From assembly GCF_963678635.1 (NCBI RefSeq), contig NC_087070.1:51256514-51320513 (forward strand): a stretch of 64,000 bases of DNA, read 5' to 3'. Shown piece by piece: positions 21,148-30,093 of the stretch (positions are counted from its first letter, which is position 1; each line of letters begins with the position of its first letter). Source of the DNA: Symsagittifera roscoffensis (lineage: Eukaryota > Xenacoelomorpha > Acoela > Convolutidae). The translations under genes and the position numbers were made by a program. The notes beneath the pieces were generated by a model. The model searched no databases. It had not been told where the DNA came from and was given only the letters and a program-made list of their open reading frames with translations.

Positions 21148-21617
21148 TTTTCGACCAATCAGAATGCAACAAAATTAGAATTCACAAAATAAGCTCTAAG
21201 GCTAATTTGCTGTATTTATTTATAGGGGTGGGGATTTTTAAGTAGGTATCATAAGGGGGATATTTAAAATGATCCCCAAGACTTCATACGGTCTGACTCA
21301 TTTTTTGTGCAATTTCCAAGGAAGTCTAAGTGATTTTCGAATATCTGGTAGTCTTCATTTGTGCCGAGAGGCAACCACTATCTGTCTTTACTTTCTCCAA
21401 CTCCAACTGAAGCTTGTTTAACAATTGTTAAATTACCGCAAAAGCTTTCTTCTTTTTCTTTGGTAGACAAAACTCTACATTATCAGCATAAATTTTTTTA
21501 TTCATTTTTCTTTCGTTAAAATAGTAATTAATGTTTATGATAACGTGCGAACTTTTCTGGCCCAAGAATCGACCCTTGAGTGACACCAGAATTAGAGATT
21601 TTACATTTGACTTTTGA

Positions 21618-22247
21618 GTCATTACGAGGCCAAACTGTGCATTTTGTGAATTGTAAGCGGATTGCGCAACAAGCAAGTATCAGATTTGTCGCGCAATCCG
21701 CAACATTAACTTTTTTATTCGATCTTCTCTGCTGTTTTGGATTCGATGGACAAATAGCTAAAACACGGCATTGCTCAAAATTGCTCCAAAAACAGGCAAA
21801 TATGCGGAATCCGCGAAAAATATGTGGAATCCGTAACCAGTTTGTGGAATCCATGAACAAAAAAATAATATATATATTTAGTAAATTTAAGCTGTCGTGG
21901 AATCCGCAACTGTAAGTTGAATTCGCAAACTTTAAGAAGAATCCGAAAATTGTAAGCAGAATCCGCATAAATTTGCCGAAACCACTAATAATTGCGGAGT
22001 CCGCTTACATATGCGGAATTCGGAACAACTACCTACATTGGCTCCTTCCGTAATCCGCCACAAAATCAATGTGCCGACAAAACTTACGTTACAGATATTG
22101 GTACACTGAATCCACTGAAACTTTGTAAGCAGAATCCACTTACATTTTGGAACATATTTAAAGACTTGTCTCTGGAATCCACGATCATACAGACACAAAA
22201 CTGTGCGCCTACCTATCCAAGGCACAGCACAGTTTGGCCTCGTAATG
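21618..22247. mobile_element. Inverted-terminal element with aatccgcaa internal repeats
   Basis: About 630 bp with ends cattacgaggccaaactgtgc and gcacagtttggcctcgtaatg. The interior is dominated by degenerate copies of gtggaatccgcaaa/cggaatccgc. The right arm contains the reverse of the phrase ggataggcgcacattttgtgtctgtatg found at 20955, so 20931-22247 may be one older element split by an internal insertion (21148-21617). It is non-coding. Confidence 0.6.
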
Positions 22248-22830
22248 GCAGGAAAAAATTTTTAAATTAAAATTGGTTTTGACTTTGATTCTGTTTTGCA
22301 AGAAATTTGCAAAAATGTAACAGCACCTTATAACTGATACACTTTCTTGAAAACATCCAACAAACATCTTTACTTACAAAACAGAAGGTGCTGCTCAATT
22401 TAATCCAGTTTTTCAATTTGACTGTTTTTTGTAGAGATGAGTGTAAATTTTTAAAAAAAAATTAAAAATCTTGTCTCTGACGAAAGAATACTGCCAGAGA
22501 TCGACTGATGAAAAGACCAAATGTTAAAACTATTTGAAGATTATGTTATCTGAATATCCCCACCTTTATCAAACTTACCAATAATCCCCCACCCCGCAGA
22601 TTACGTTGTCTAAACATACCGCTTGTATCAAATTGGATAGCCATGGTAAAAATGCAATTAAAAAAAAACTCCATCATCTGATTCTTCTCTTTTTTGTTGA
22701 GATATGGAAATAAAGTATCAAGTTTTGATTTTCGAAGAGAAAAACTAGTAATTAGGACTGGATTTAAAAAATCCTTTCTTATTGGTTAATCATTCTGGGG
22801 AGCTGTTCAATTTCAGTTTTCCGTGGTTTT
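22248..22830. other. Intergenic, no gene seen
   Basis: AT-rich non-repetitive sequence with no frame worth calling. Confidence 0.4.
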
Positions 22831-23660
22831 GTACACAATAGTTTTACTCTGGAAGTCTGTCAGAGAATCATTTTCCCTTAAAAAAAATTTCATATAATGA
22901 AATAAAGATATTCAGTTTTGTTTCTTCAATTTTTTTTCTAAAAAAATTTGTTGATTTTATTTGTCTGAGTCATTGCATTCGTTTGATTTGAAAAAAAACC
23001 TGTTAGAGGGGCTCAAACTATCGTTCAAAATAGTGAAGCGCAGTTTGTTGTGCGGGAAATGAAACGCAGTCTTGAAGTTAAAGATGATGAAGAATAGTTA
23101 AAAGTTTGTTTTCTGGTAACATGAACTAATAATTGTTTTCAGACGATTCCACTGAAACTGTTTATGAGAATTCAGCTAGACTTCATTTTTTTTGTATTTT
23201 AGGTTTTTTTGAAAACTGGTATCATTTACACCAAAAAGGATCTCGCTGTCGGCAAAAACTTGAAATGCAAACTGTTGTTGGAATCCTGAAGTTTGCTTAA
23301 CCCCTTATTCTTTGACAACTTTTAAATATTTTAAGAGCAAGTACATTCTGTTTTGTGACCGCACTCACTTCAAACCCTAAATTATCTTTCGAAAAAGTAA
23401 AAGCTGTAACCAAATCAAATCAAATCTGGAAACGGCATAAATCACAGGATTTGTAGATATAAACGGGTAATTTAACAAAAACGGCACATTCACGGCTAGA
23501 ACGTGTTAACCTTAGCAGCATTGTTGCGCTATACGGTAAATCACATGCAAACGGCAATAACATGACAGATAAGATCAGACAGGTTAATTTTGCTATGTTT
23601 TTTGTTAGTTAAATTTATGTATTATACAGTTTGGTTCGGGTAAAAAACATTAGTTTTTTG

Positions 23661-23727
23661 GGGGGCTCGAACGTACGCCGAACCAGTCTGGTCAGTTTCT
23701 TAGGCTTGGTTCTAGACCGCTCGGCCA
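23661..23727 (-). other. tRNA-like sequence with Pol III box A and box B
   Basis: The minus strand reads ggccgagcggtctag near its start, matching box A (TRGYNNANNNGG), and cgttcgagcccc near its end, matching box B (GGTTCGANTCC), about 45 bases apart. It resembles a degenerate tRNA-Leu-like sequence, but T-stem pairing is poor, so it is a tRNA-derived repeat or pseudogene. A second copy is at 37109-37176. Confidence 0.55.
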
Positions 23728-23758
23728 ATTAATTTAGTTCTATTTACTCGCTTTTATA

Positions 23759-24256
23759 TTATCGCTTATGAATGGTTATTTGCTCGGCAACATCCTCCGC
23801 CCCCAAGGAAGCTAGGACTGGCGCAAGTTTTACTGCCGGACAGGTAACGTCATCATTCAAGATTTTTAGCACGGCGGTTTGGGCTACCCCGTATTTTCCG
23901 AAGGTAAGCGTTCTAATGCGGGCCAAAGAAGTATAACCTCGGGGGTTGGCGGGTTCTATTATCCACACTAAATCGCCTGTCTTGAGTTTCTGTTGAGGAG
24001 AGGAGTGCCACTAGGCTCGCTTATCGAGACCTGGCACATACTCGCCTAGCAATCGTGACCAAATTGCATATGCCTGAGTACGCATGAGCCGTTTTCTATG
24101 GTTGAATTCCTCCTCAGAGCTTAAGGAAGGGAATGCCGCACTTGGCTTCCCAAGCAGGACGTGGTTAGGCGCAATAGCTTCCAAACTATCCGGATCACTG
24201 TTGTTAGGAGTCAGTGGTCGCGCATTGGAGAGAACGATTTGAGATCTTTTTATCAA
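23759..24256 (-). pseudogene. BEL/Pao integrase C-terminal domain, one stop (copy 1)
   Basis: C-terminal domain of Pao pol (the region annotated in databases as DUF5641), recognisable by NARPLTP…DPDSLEA, NHVLLGKPSAAFP and DLVW….PRGY. A single in-frame TAG at 24011-24013 is also present in the copy at 37459-37461. The first dozen residues diverge from Pao, so the fragment is 5'-truncated. Confidence 0.8.
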
Positions 24257-24650
24257 TCGTTATTGTACAATAGTAACTTTATCTAGCGCCTGAATTAATC
24301 ATTGAAGATTTCCTTCAAGGGTTTTATGTTTGCAAATGAAAATATAAATTCATTGCTAGTAAGATTCTAAATATAAAAGTTTGTGTTGGCTTTTGCCGTA
24401 CGATCATGAAACTAAATAGTAAGTTTCTATGTAGTCATATGTCGTCTCTTGTCCGAGGTCTTTTTCCAATACCAGGTAGTTCTCGTATTGTGCGGAATAG
24501 CGGCTCTGATCTATTGAGTCGTAGAGACATTTCAACTAAGTTATTGTCGTGTAACATTTTAAAAAATTTTTGTCTATTTTCTAATCTGTTTTTGGTTAAT
24601 TCTGAGCTATTAAGGTCTTTATTTGAGACGTATGGTCGCACCAGATGAGT
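24257..24650 (-). pseudogene. Unrecognised short reading frame
   Basis: The minus-strand frame 24435-24641 encodes about 68 residues (RPYVSNKDLNSSELTK…) rich in Asn, Leu, Lys and Arg and ending RTRDDI. The frame continues upstream to a TGA near 24672. The amino-acid composition looks protein-like, but I recognise nothing. It sits between the Pao remnant and the broken genes at 25.0-27.9 kb, all on the same strand. Confidence 0.3.
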
Positions 24651-25095
24651 TAGATCCTTTTGGTTAACTCATGGAGTATTTTCGGATAGGGTACACCGTC
24701 TGCTCGTCACGCTATCTTATTTTCGGCCGGATAGATTCGTGCAACTTCTTAGTCTAATACCGATCCTAATCTTACTCTTATATCTACTAGTCTCAGGTTG
24801 TTTAACTAGTCTCTGCTAGGCTCCATAGATCTAGAGTATACTGGCTTATTTCGACTGCTGAAGTTCTCTTGGAGAGGTAACTAATTTATAAGTTAAATTC
24901 AAATCTCTCTGGTGCTGAAATTACAAGTAATTTCAGCACTTACAAATAAGTGGGTTGTTAGTTAGATGGAATATGATTGGTTAAAATTAAATATTTTACA
25001 GTGGTAAAATATCTAATTTATCCAATAATAAAATGTAGTTTAGATCAGGTTCCACCCATCCGGGGTTTACAGAGTTTTTAGATTTATCTGTCTTT
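24651..25095. other. No gene seen
   Basis: Spacer between two minus-strand decayed frames. Short open stretches are interrupted every 20-40 codons in all frames. A short inverted repeat (ctgaaattacaagtaatttcag) lies at 24914-24935. Confidence 0.4.
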
Positions 25096-25503
25096 CTACA
25101 ATTGAAGGATGGATGATGAACGTTGGTATTTAGCGAACATCATTTTCTTATCCGGTTCCTCTTGAAGAAGAACGTTCCAGGACGCTGGAATCAAGGATAG
25201 GAAATTGTTATTACGTCATTCGACAACGACTGTGATCCCCAATGAAACCAATCCGATTCCAAAATGGTTTGCTATGTCAGGTTTTTCTGTATTAGTAGAG
25301 AACTGTTTTGTGTGCAGCCTCGTCTGGGAATGGCGTGAGAATCGTGTTTGGAAGGGATGCCTTGGAACTCGGATCTGTACGTATACTTGAACATCGAGGT
25401 GGTCATTGGTCTAATTCAATGAAGAATTTTTCTGCGAAGTCAAGTCATACTCTAAATCCTTTGAGTCGTGATTGTGGACGGCATATCGGCTGTGTTTAGC
25501 CAT
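25096..25503 (-). pseudogene. Unrecognised 135-codon gene with two in-frame stops
   Basis: On the minus strand an ATG at 25503 opens a frame (MAKHSRYAVHNHDSKDLEYD…) that continues to TAG at 25096-25098, with internal TAG at 25411-25413 and TGA at 25216-25218. Between the stops the translation looks like a folded protein, with alternating beta-type stretches such as DVQVYVQIRVP and IGLVSLGITVVV, then SLIPASWNVLLQEEPDKKMM. I recognise no family. Keeping one frame over 408 bases in AT-rich DNA suggests a once-functional gene that has acquired nonsense changes. Neighbours on the same strand are a basic ORF (25802-26011) and a larger broken gene (26639-27882). No regulatory site is evident. Confidence 0.4.
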
Positions 25504-25801
25504 TCTTTTGTTCGAGTGTGATGGGATCGTCTAGTCTTTGGATGTTCGTCTTTGTTGTTGTGTATGATCTATATACTGCATATTATGATTTACATTTTAT
25601 AAATTTCTGTTAATCTGGTTTTCAGTCATGATTTTAGTTAGTTGTTTTCACAAAAGCGTTTTATTTTAGTTCGTTTGTTTTGTAGAGTTACTCACCCTTG
25701 AGTACCTCTTATTAAAAATTGAAGTGTGGTCACAAATTGTGGGTGTAGCGCGGTGGGTTAGGCCGGCTATAAGCATGCTCAGGACGTCCTTCTCTGGTGG
25801 G
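25504..25801. other. No gene seen
   Basis: AT-rich spacer. A minus-strand donor-like site (ctcaaggGTGAGT) lies near 25690-25705, which could belong to a small upstream exon, but no partner is clear. Confidence 0.3.
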
Positions 25802-26011
25802 TTAGGCCAGGAATGGGAGTGTGATTTTCATGCTGTTTCTTTGAGAGGTCCTGTTATGTGTTAACATTTTATGTTGGTTTTTTCTGGTCTTTCTTATGTT
25901 ACTTTGGTTGTGTCCTTTTTTTTCAAAAATCAAATTGTTTTTGGTTTGGGTTTGTCTTACGACTTTTTTGTGTTTTATTACTTCTTTCTTAGACTTTATA
26001 ATAGTCTTCAA
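25802..26011 (-). CDS. Lysine-rich basic ORF, uncertain
   Basis: An about 69-codon minus-strand frame extremely rich in Lys, Asn, Gln and Thr, ending SMKITLPFLA. It has no ATG at its listed start. A short MTKKRKPTVPKP peptide lies just upstream near 26080 in a frame ending at 26041. The composition would suit a nucleic-acid-binding protein, but A-rich DNA gives Lys/Asn frames by chance, so this is weak. It is listed because it lies in line with the other same-strand decayed frames here. Confidence 0.25.
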   Translation of the reverse strand: MKTIIKSKKEVIKHKKVVRQTQTKNNLIFEKKGHNQSNIRKTRKNQHKMLTHNRTSQRNSMKITLPFLA

Positions 26012-26638
26012 AAGAATAAATTATCCAGTTTCAAGCTGGGTTAATCCGGTTTGGGTACCGTTGGTTTTCTTTTCTTAGTCATGCTGTTATTTTATGATTT
26101 GTGGTGTTTAGTAAGCTGCGTTGGTTAGTGTGGTTTAATATATATTTCCTTTCCAACCGGGTTAAACGAAAGTTTGAAACTTGTTAATGCTTGTTAGAGT
26201 TGTTGTTAGTAAAAACTTGAAACATAAAAACATTATTTAAACAATTCTTTGCTTGGATAGATTCTTGCGCGAATGAATGAAAATTTTAAACAGGTTAGTA
26301 CTGCTTTCTCATTTTATCAATTTTTTCTATTGAAATCGACTTTTACTGCTTTTGGGGAAGTTTAAAATTATAAATTTTTATCGTATCTAATTTTACTGCT
26401 TCTTGGGGAAATAATTTAAAAATTAAATTATTACATTGTTTATGAATTTATTTACATTATTTAGTGCGAAATATTTAGGAATTTATTTATAAATTAACAA
26501 GTTTGTATTTTTATTTGTTTTTTTTCTGTTTTGTAGATGATTGTGGTGTAAAGACTAAAAGAATAAATTAAACATTGATAGAAAATGGTTAGTACACTTT
26601 TGAATTTATTACTTAATATTATTGTAATTCATACTTAC
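26012..26638. other. No supported gene; possible plus-strand splice signals
   Basis: AT-rich. On the plus strand a good acceptor (ttctgttttgtag, ending near 26536) and donors (aacag/gttagtac near 26294 and aaatg/gttagtac near 26587) suggest small untranslated or micro-exons, but no coding frame connects them. Confidence 0.3.
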
Positions 26639-27882
26639 CTTATTTATCTGGGAAAAAACCGTGTGGGAAGATGTCGTGAATCAAGTCTGATGTTGTTAGT
26701 AACTTGGCTAGTATGCGTATGACATTTTTAGTTTGTAGCAGTGGCCAAAGCAAATGGAGTGCCTTGATGGTGTTTAGTTCTTGTGTGCCTACTGCGAATT
26801 CATGAGGTGTGTTTTGTATTAAATTGTAAATTTTATGGTTATATTTAGTAATATGAATAAACTCTAGTATGGGTATTTCGATAGGTTGTATGAATTCATG
26901 TGGGATAATGAAGGGTCTTGATTCTTCATCATTGAAGGTCTTCGTGATGGGACAGAATATATACTTTTGGGTGACTGGGTCGTAGTTGCGGAGGATGCCG
27001 TAGAGGTTAGTATTTTTAATGCAATATGTAAAATTAAGAAAGAATGGTGACGTGTACTTTGAATTAATAAACTGAAAACGATGGTGGGGTTGTCTTGATG
27101 GAGTGTGTAAATCAAAATGATTTTGTATAAAACGATAATATGTGTAAGTGTGCGTTTGTTTAGTGCGTAAAACATATCGTGGGAACAGTGCAAATCGCGT
27201 TCTTGTGGTGAAAGAAAGTGAAAGGTTAGTGAAAATAACTGAAATTTATCATAAAAGCTTTCATATGCTTGCATGTCACCTAGTGCTTCTGAAATAATAT
27301 GATCAACCTTTTTATCAAAAATATTAAGTGTGAATAAATATGATGTTTTAAAAAAAAATTTCGGTTAGATGCGAGTTTGCAAAGCAATCTTCGTCTAAAA
27401 ATTGATCGTGATTAGGGCGGATGATATTGTGATCGTAGTATTCTTTTGAGAAACCGTTAGCTCGGGGTGCGGTGAATGTTTTTAACATTTTTTTTTATCC
27501 AACATAAGTAAATTGTCGAGGTGTTAATGATGTGATGAGTCTGTATAACATATTTTTGCTTTTCTCTATGTTTTCACTAGTATTAGTTATTGGTAAAAAA
27601 GGGGGTTAGTATAATTGTAGTAAGCTGTCCAATGAAGTGTTGGCATTAAAACCTGCTCATCAACAAAATTTCGTGTTTTGTTAGGAATGGTAGAAATATT
27701 CAAGGTATAGTGTGGAAATTATGGTAGGGTGATTTCTAGAAAATTTTTAGTGTTTGTGTGTTCTGGGTGGTTGATATTTTCTTTAGCTGTTCCGGGTTTG
27801 GTGGGAAATGGGTGATTTGGGAATTTTCGTTTAAAAGTGCGGTAAGCTCGGTAAGTGCTGCTAGGTGTGTTCAAGATTGAAA
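26639..27882 (-). pseudogene. Unrecognised gene of roughly 400 codons with frameshifts and stops
   Basis: The minus strand begins after an acceptor (tttcattttag, ending at 27883) and ends at TAA 26640-26642, directly against a donor (g/gtaagtatg). Protein-like translation moves between frames. Successive segments contain HPFPTKPGTAKENINH; LMPTLHWTAYYNYTNP; MLYRLITSLTPRQF; then, after ATG at 27488, FSKEYYDHNIIRPNHDQFLDED; FHFLSPQERDLHCSHDMFYAL; NLYGILRNYDPVTQKYIFCP; and IKALHLLWPLLQTKN. Apparent frameshifts fall at a C5T6 run (27595-27606), a homopolymer near 27350 and between about 27050 and 27260. Nonsense TAAs fall near 27722 and 27495. No domain is recognised. The single-frame 136-codon ORF (26864-27274) is only part of it. 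Confidence 0.45.
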
Positions 27883-27902
27883 CTAAAATGAAAGCATATC
27901 AA

Positions 27903-28180
27903 GACCAGCTAGTCTAGTGGTAACGTACTTGACCAGAAACCGAAAGGTCGCCATTTCAAATCCCGGTCATTTCATGTATTTTACATCTAAAAAACTTGGA
28001 ATACACTTGATTTGAACCGGATAAAAAATGTTCCTAAGTCAAACTTGTTTTAAATGATGTTCTGGACATGAACTTAATTAGATTTTGGCCAGAATTGACT
28101 TCTATTTTCTGGCAAGCAAGAAAATCCCCACTTATTGGCAAAAGTAGTGACAATAAAGTCGCTTTCGATTTCGATTTCGT
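27903..28180 (+). mobile_element. tRNA-derived SINE-like unit
   Basis: The 5' end resembles a tRNA: gaccagctagtctagtggtaac contains a box A-type motif, and tttcaaatcccggtc, 45-50 bases on, resembles box B plus the 3' acceptor strand (GACC…GGTC pairing). A tRNA-unrelated body follows, and the unit ends in a short simple repeat (tttcgatttcgatttcg), the usual architecture of a SINE. It has no coding potential. Transcription by Pol III from the internal promoter is expected from the family, not shown. Confidence 0.6.
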
Positions 28181-29160
28181 TTAAAACTTGATAATTTTGT
28201 TCCGAAACAGATATTATTCCGTTGTTTCCTCTTAATGATTGTCGATAATTATTGAAGGAAATATGTTTTTATATATATTGAACAATCGTGTTCTCAATCG
28301 AGATACATACAGCCAATCTACAGACCGACGACATACTCGACCGACCCACCACTTACTGAACACAGGTGGAAACATGGTCCGCCGACAATCGACGACAAAC
28401 CAGACGAAACCCTTGACGACTCAGTTTTTTGTGAGTGAGAAGTACCTCAGTGAAAGGTGATTGTGCAATTTCACGAAGGTGTATGCAGACAGCTACCTGC
28501 AAGTGAGACAGGAATCTCCCCAACCGTTTTTGATGGCCGAAGTTGACAAAAAAAAACTATTGTAAGACGTAAGTTCTCAGTTTAGTTTCTTCATAAACCA
28601 GAGCTATAATTGTTTTACGATCCTTCAAAGTTTTTTATTGTGACCCATCAAATCCATTCAGTGTGCTAAAATGTTGATTTCATTATGTTTACCGTGCTTT
28701 TGCCAATAGTCTAACCCGAATACCCCACCCAGAAAATCCGAAATCCAAAAAAAAAATCGAAAATCGAAAAAATTTGACTAAAAGTTAAAATTTTGGTTTC
28801 ATTTGCTAGTTTATAGTTAGTAGTCGATAACTCAAACCCGAACCCACCGTTCCGACCCGTTAGAAAAAAATTTTGTAAAAATTATTGAGAAAATTTTCGC
28901 AAAATATTGAAAAAAAAATCCGAAATCGACCCCAAATCGTCTTATTTCGGTACCAAATTACGAATTACCAAATTTCGGTACCAGACGTAGACAATAAGAA
29001 GGAAAAAAAATTTTCGAAAAAAAAAAGTTTTGTCATTTTTTTTTGCGAAAAAAAACAGCCGGCAAACGTAAGCACTGCAAAATTACGCAGTGTAGAGACC
29101 CCTCAGCACTATATCAAGTCAATCCCTTTGAGTTTTTGCAACTCCGGTTGTTTCTGAGCA
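28181..29160. other. No gene seen
   Basis: Mixed AT-rich sequence with an A-rich, cgaaaatcgaaaa-type degenerate tract at 28730-29020. Frames here (28239-28460, 28885-29157) look like composition artefacts. Confidence 0.4.
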
Positions 29161-29234
29161 GGTGTGAGATTCTCAAAATCCGGTTTTCTTGATTCCCCCC
29201 AGATTTTTTTTTGTCGTGCCGAATGCCGTCCTAA

Positions 29235-29837
29235 ATGTTTATATTAGCCACTAGCTCGCTCTCTCGTGCTCATAAAACGCTACGTATAGCCGAGCAAAAC
29301 CGTATATCGCAATACTGTTATGTCCTTGGTGGTTTAAGTCTCAACCACAAGTACCAATCAAAACGTGCCCAAACTTTTTTAGACGGCGAATTAGCCCATA
29401 GAAATGATATAACAATCTGACACGACCTGATCAACAATTCAATCAGCAAGCACAATAGTAACAACGATACAGCACTCACGGAATTCGAACTGCGCAACAT
29501 TCTGCTAAATTACAAAAGTAATATTGCTGCAATTGTATATTGTCAACGAGTCGAAACTCCTAATATCTACGATTTGCTTTGCTCAACGGGCATTTTAATT
29601 TTAAGCGTGACTGGCGACTTAATCTCTAAGCGTAAGCAGAAAGACACTCGCTTACTCGGTCATTACTTCCAAATTCACCAAGAAACTGACCTTGAACTAA
29701 AGTCTTTCTCGATAGTCCGAAGTAATACGGCAAACTTAAGAAAAATAAAGAACAAAAAAAAGCGACCCTCTCAAAAAAAGCGTCGTGCCGATCGCAACCG
29801 CCGCCTAGTTTTCGAATCTGCAGCAAAGAACCTTTGA
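29235..29837 (+). pseudogene. Unrecognised ORF of about 200 codons with one TGA and a basic C-terminus
   Basis: One frame runs from ATG 29235 to TGA 29835-29837, interrupted only by a TGA at 29418-29420. The product (…SRAHKTLRIAEQNRISQYC…LGGLSLNHKY…) has a globular-looking body with YDLLCSTGILILSVTGDLISK and GHYFQIHQETDLELKSF. It ends in a strongly basic stretch (KNKKKRPSQKKRRADRNRR) resembling a nuclear-localisation or RNA/DNA-binding tail. It lies just upstream of the Pao gag and could be part of that element's 5' region, an unrelated gene or a captured ORF. The 16-base phrase ttctgagcaggtgtga flanks it (29153-29168 and 29996-30011). Confidence 0.45.
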
Positions 29838-30093
29838 TATTTTTTGTATTGTCAATGTATTTCAATTTGTATTTTAATTCTAAATTACTCTTTTGCTTCT
29901 TTTTTATTTCCGCTCGCTCTAAATCATAAAGGCGAACTTCCCCACCCCCCTTTGTAAAGTAAAGTGTGACGATCTTTAATGAAACTCCTGTTTTTTCTGA
30001 GCAGGTGTGAAGAGTGACATCACACTTGACTTTTTAATCCCCTTTTTTCGATAGTTCACAACCGCCCGCTTTTCCTTTATTTAAAGCTAAGTC

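Larger units (their letters stand above)
22831..24256 (-). mobile_element. BEL/Pao retrotransposon 3' remnant (copy 1)
   Basis: About 1.4 kb that is repeated at 36270-37690. On the minus strand 24011-24256 and 23759-23968 form one frame broken by a TAG at 24011-24013. It carries the integrase C-terminal domain of BEL/Pao pol: NARPLTPNNSDPDSL, PNHVLLGKPSAAFPS, RKRLMRTQAYAIWSR, DLVWIIEPANPRGY and VKLAPVL. Below 23759 follow non-coding sequence, a tRNA-like segment and AT-rich sequence that may be the element's LTR or flank. The catalytic part of pol is absent; similarity begins abruptly near 24236. Confidence 0.8.

Noticed and set aside
23661..23727. Functional tRNA gene
   Set aside because: Box A and box B are present but T-stem and acceptor pairing are poor and copy 2 differs at stem positions; a tRNA-derived repeat fits better.
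29160..30090. A defined 5' LTR for the 30-36 kb Pao element
   Set aside because: No second copy is available for comparison because the 3' end lies in or beyond the gap, so LTR limits would be a guess.
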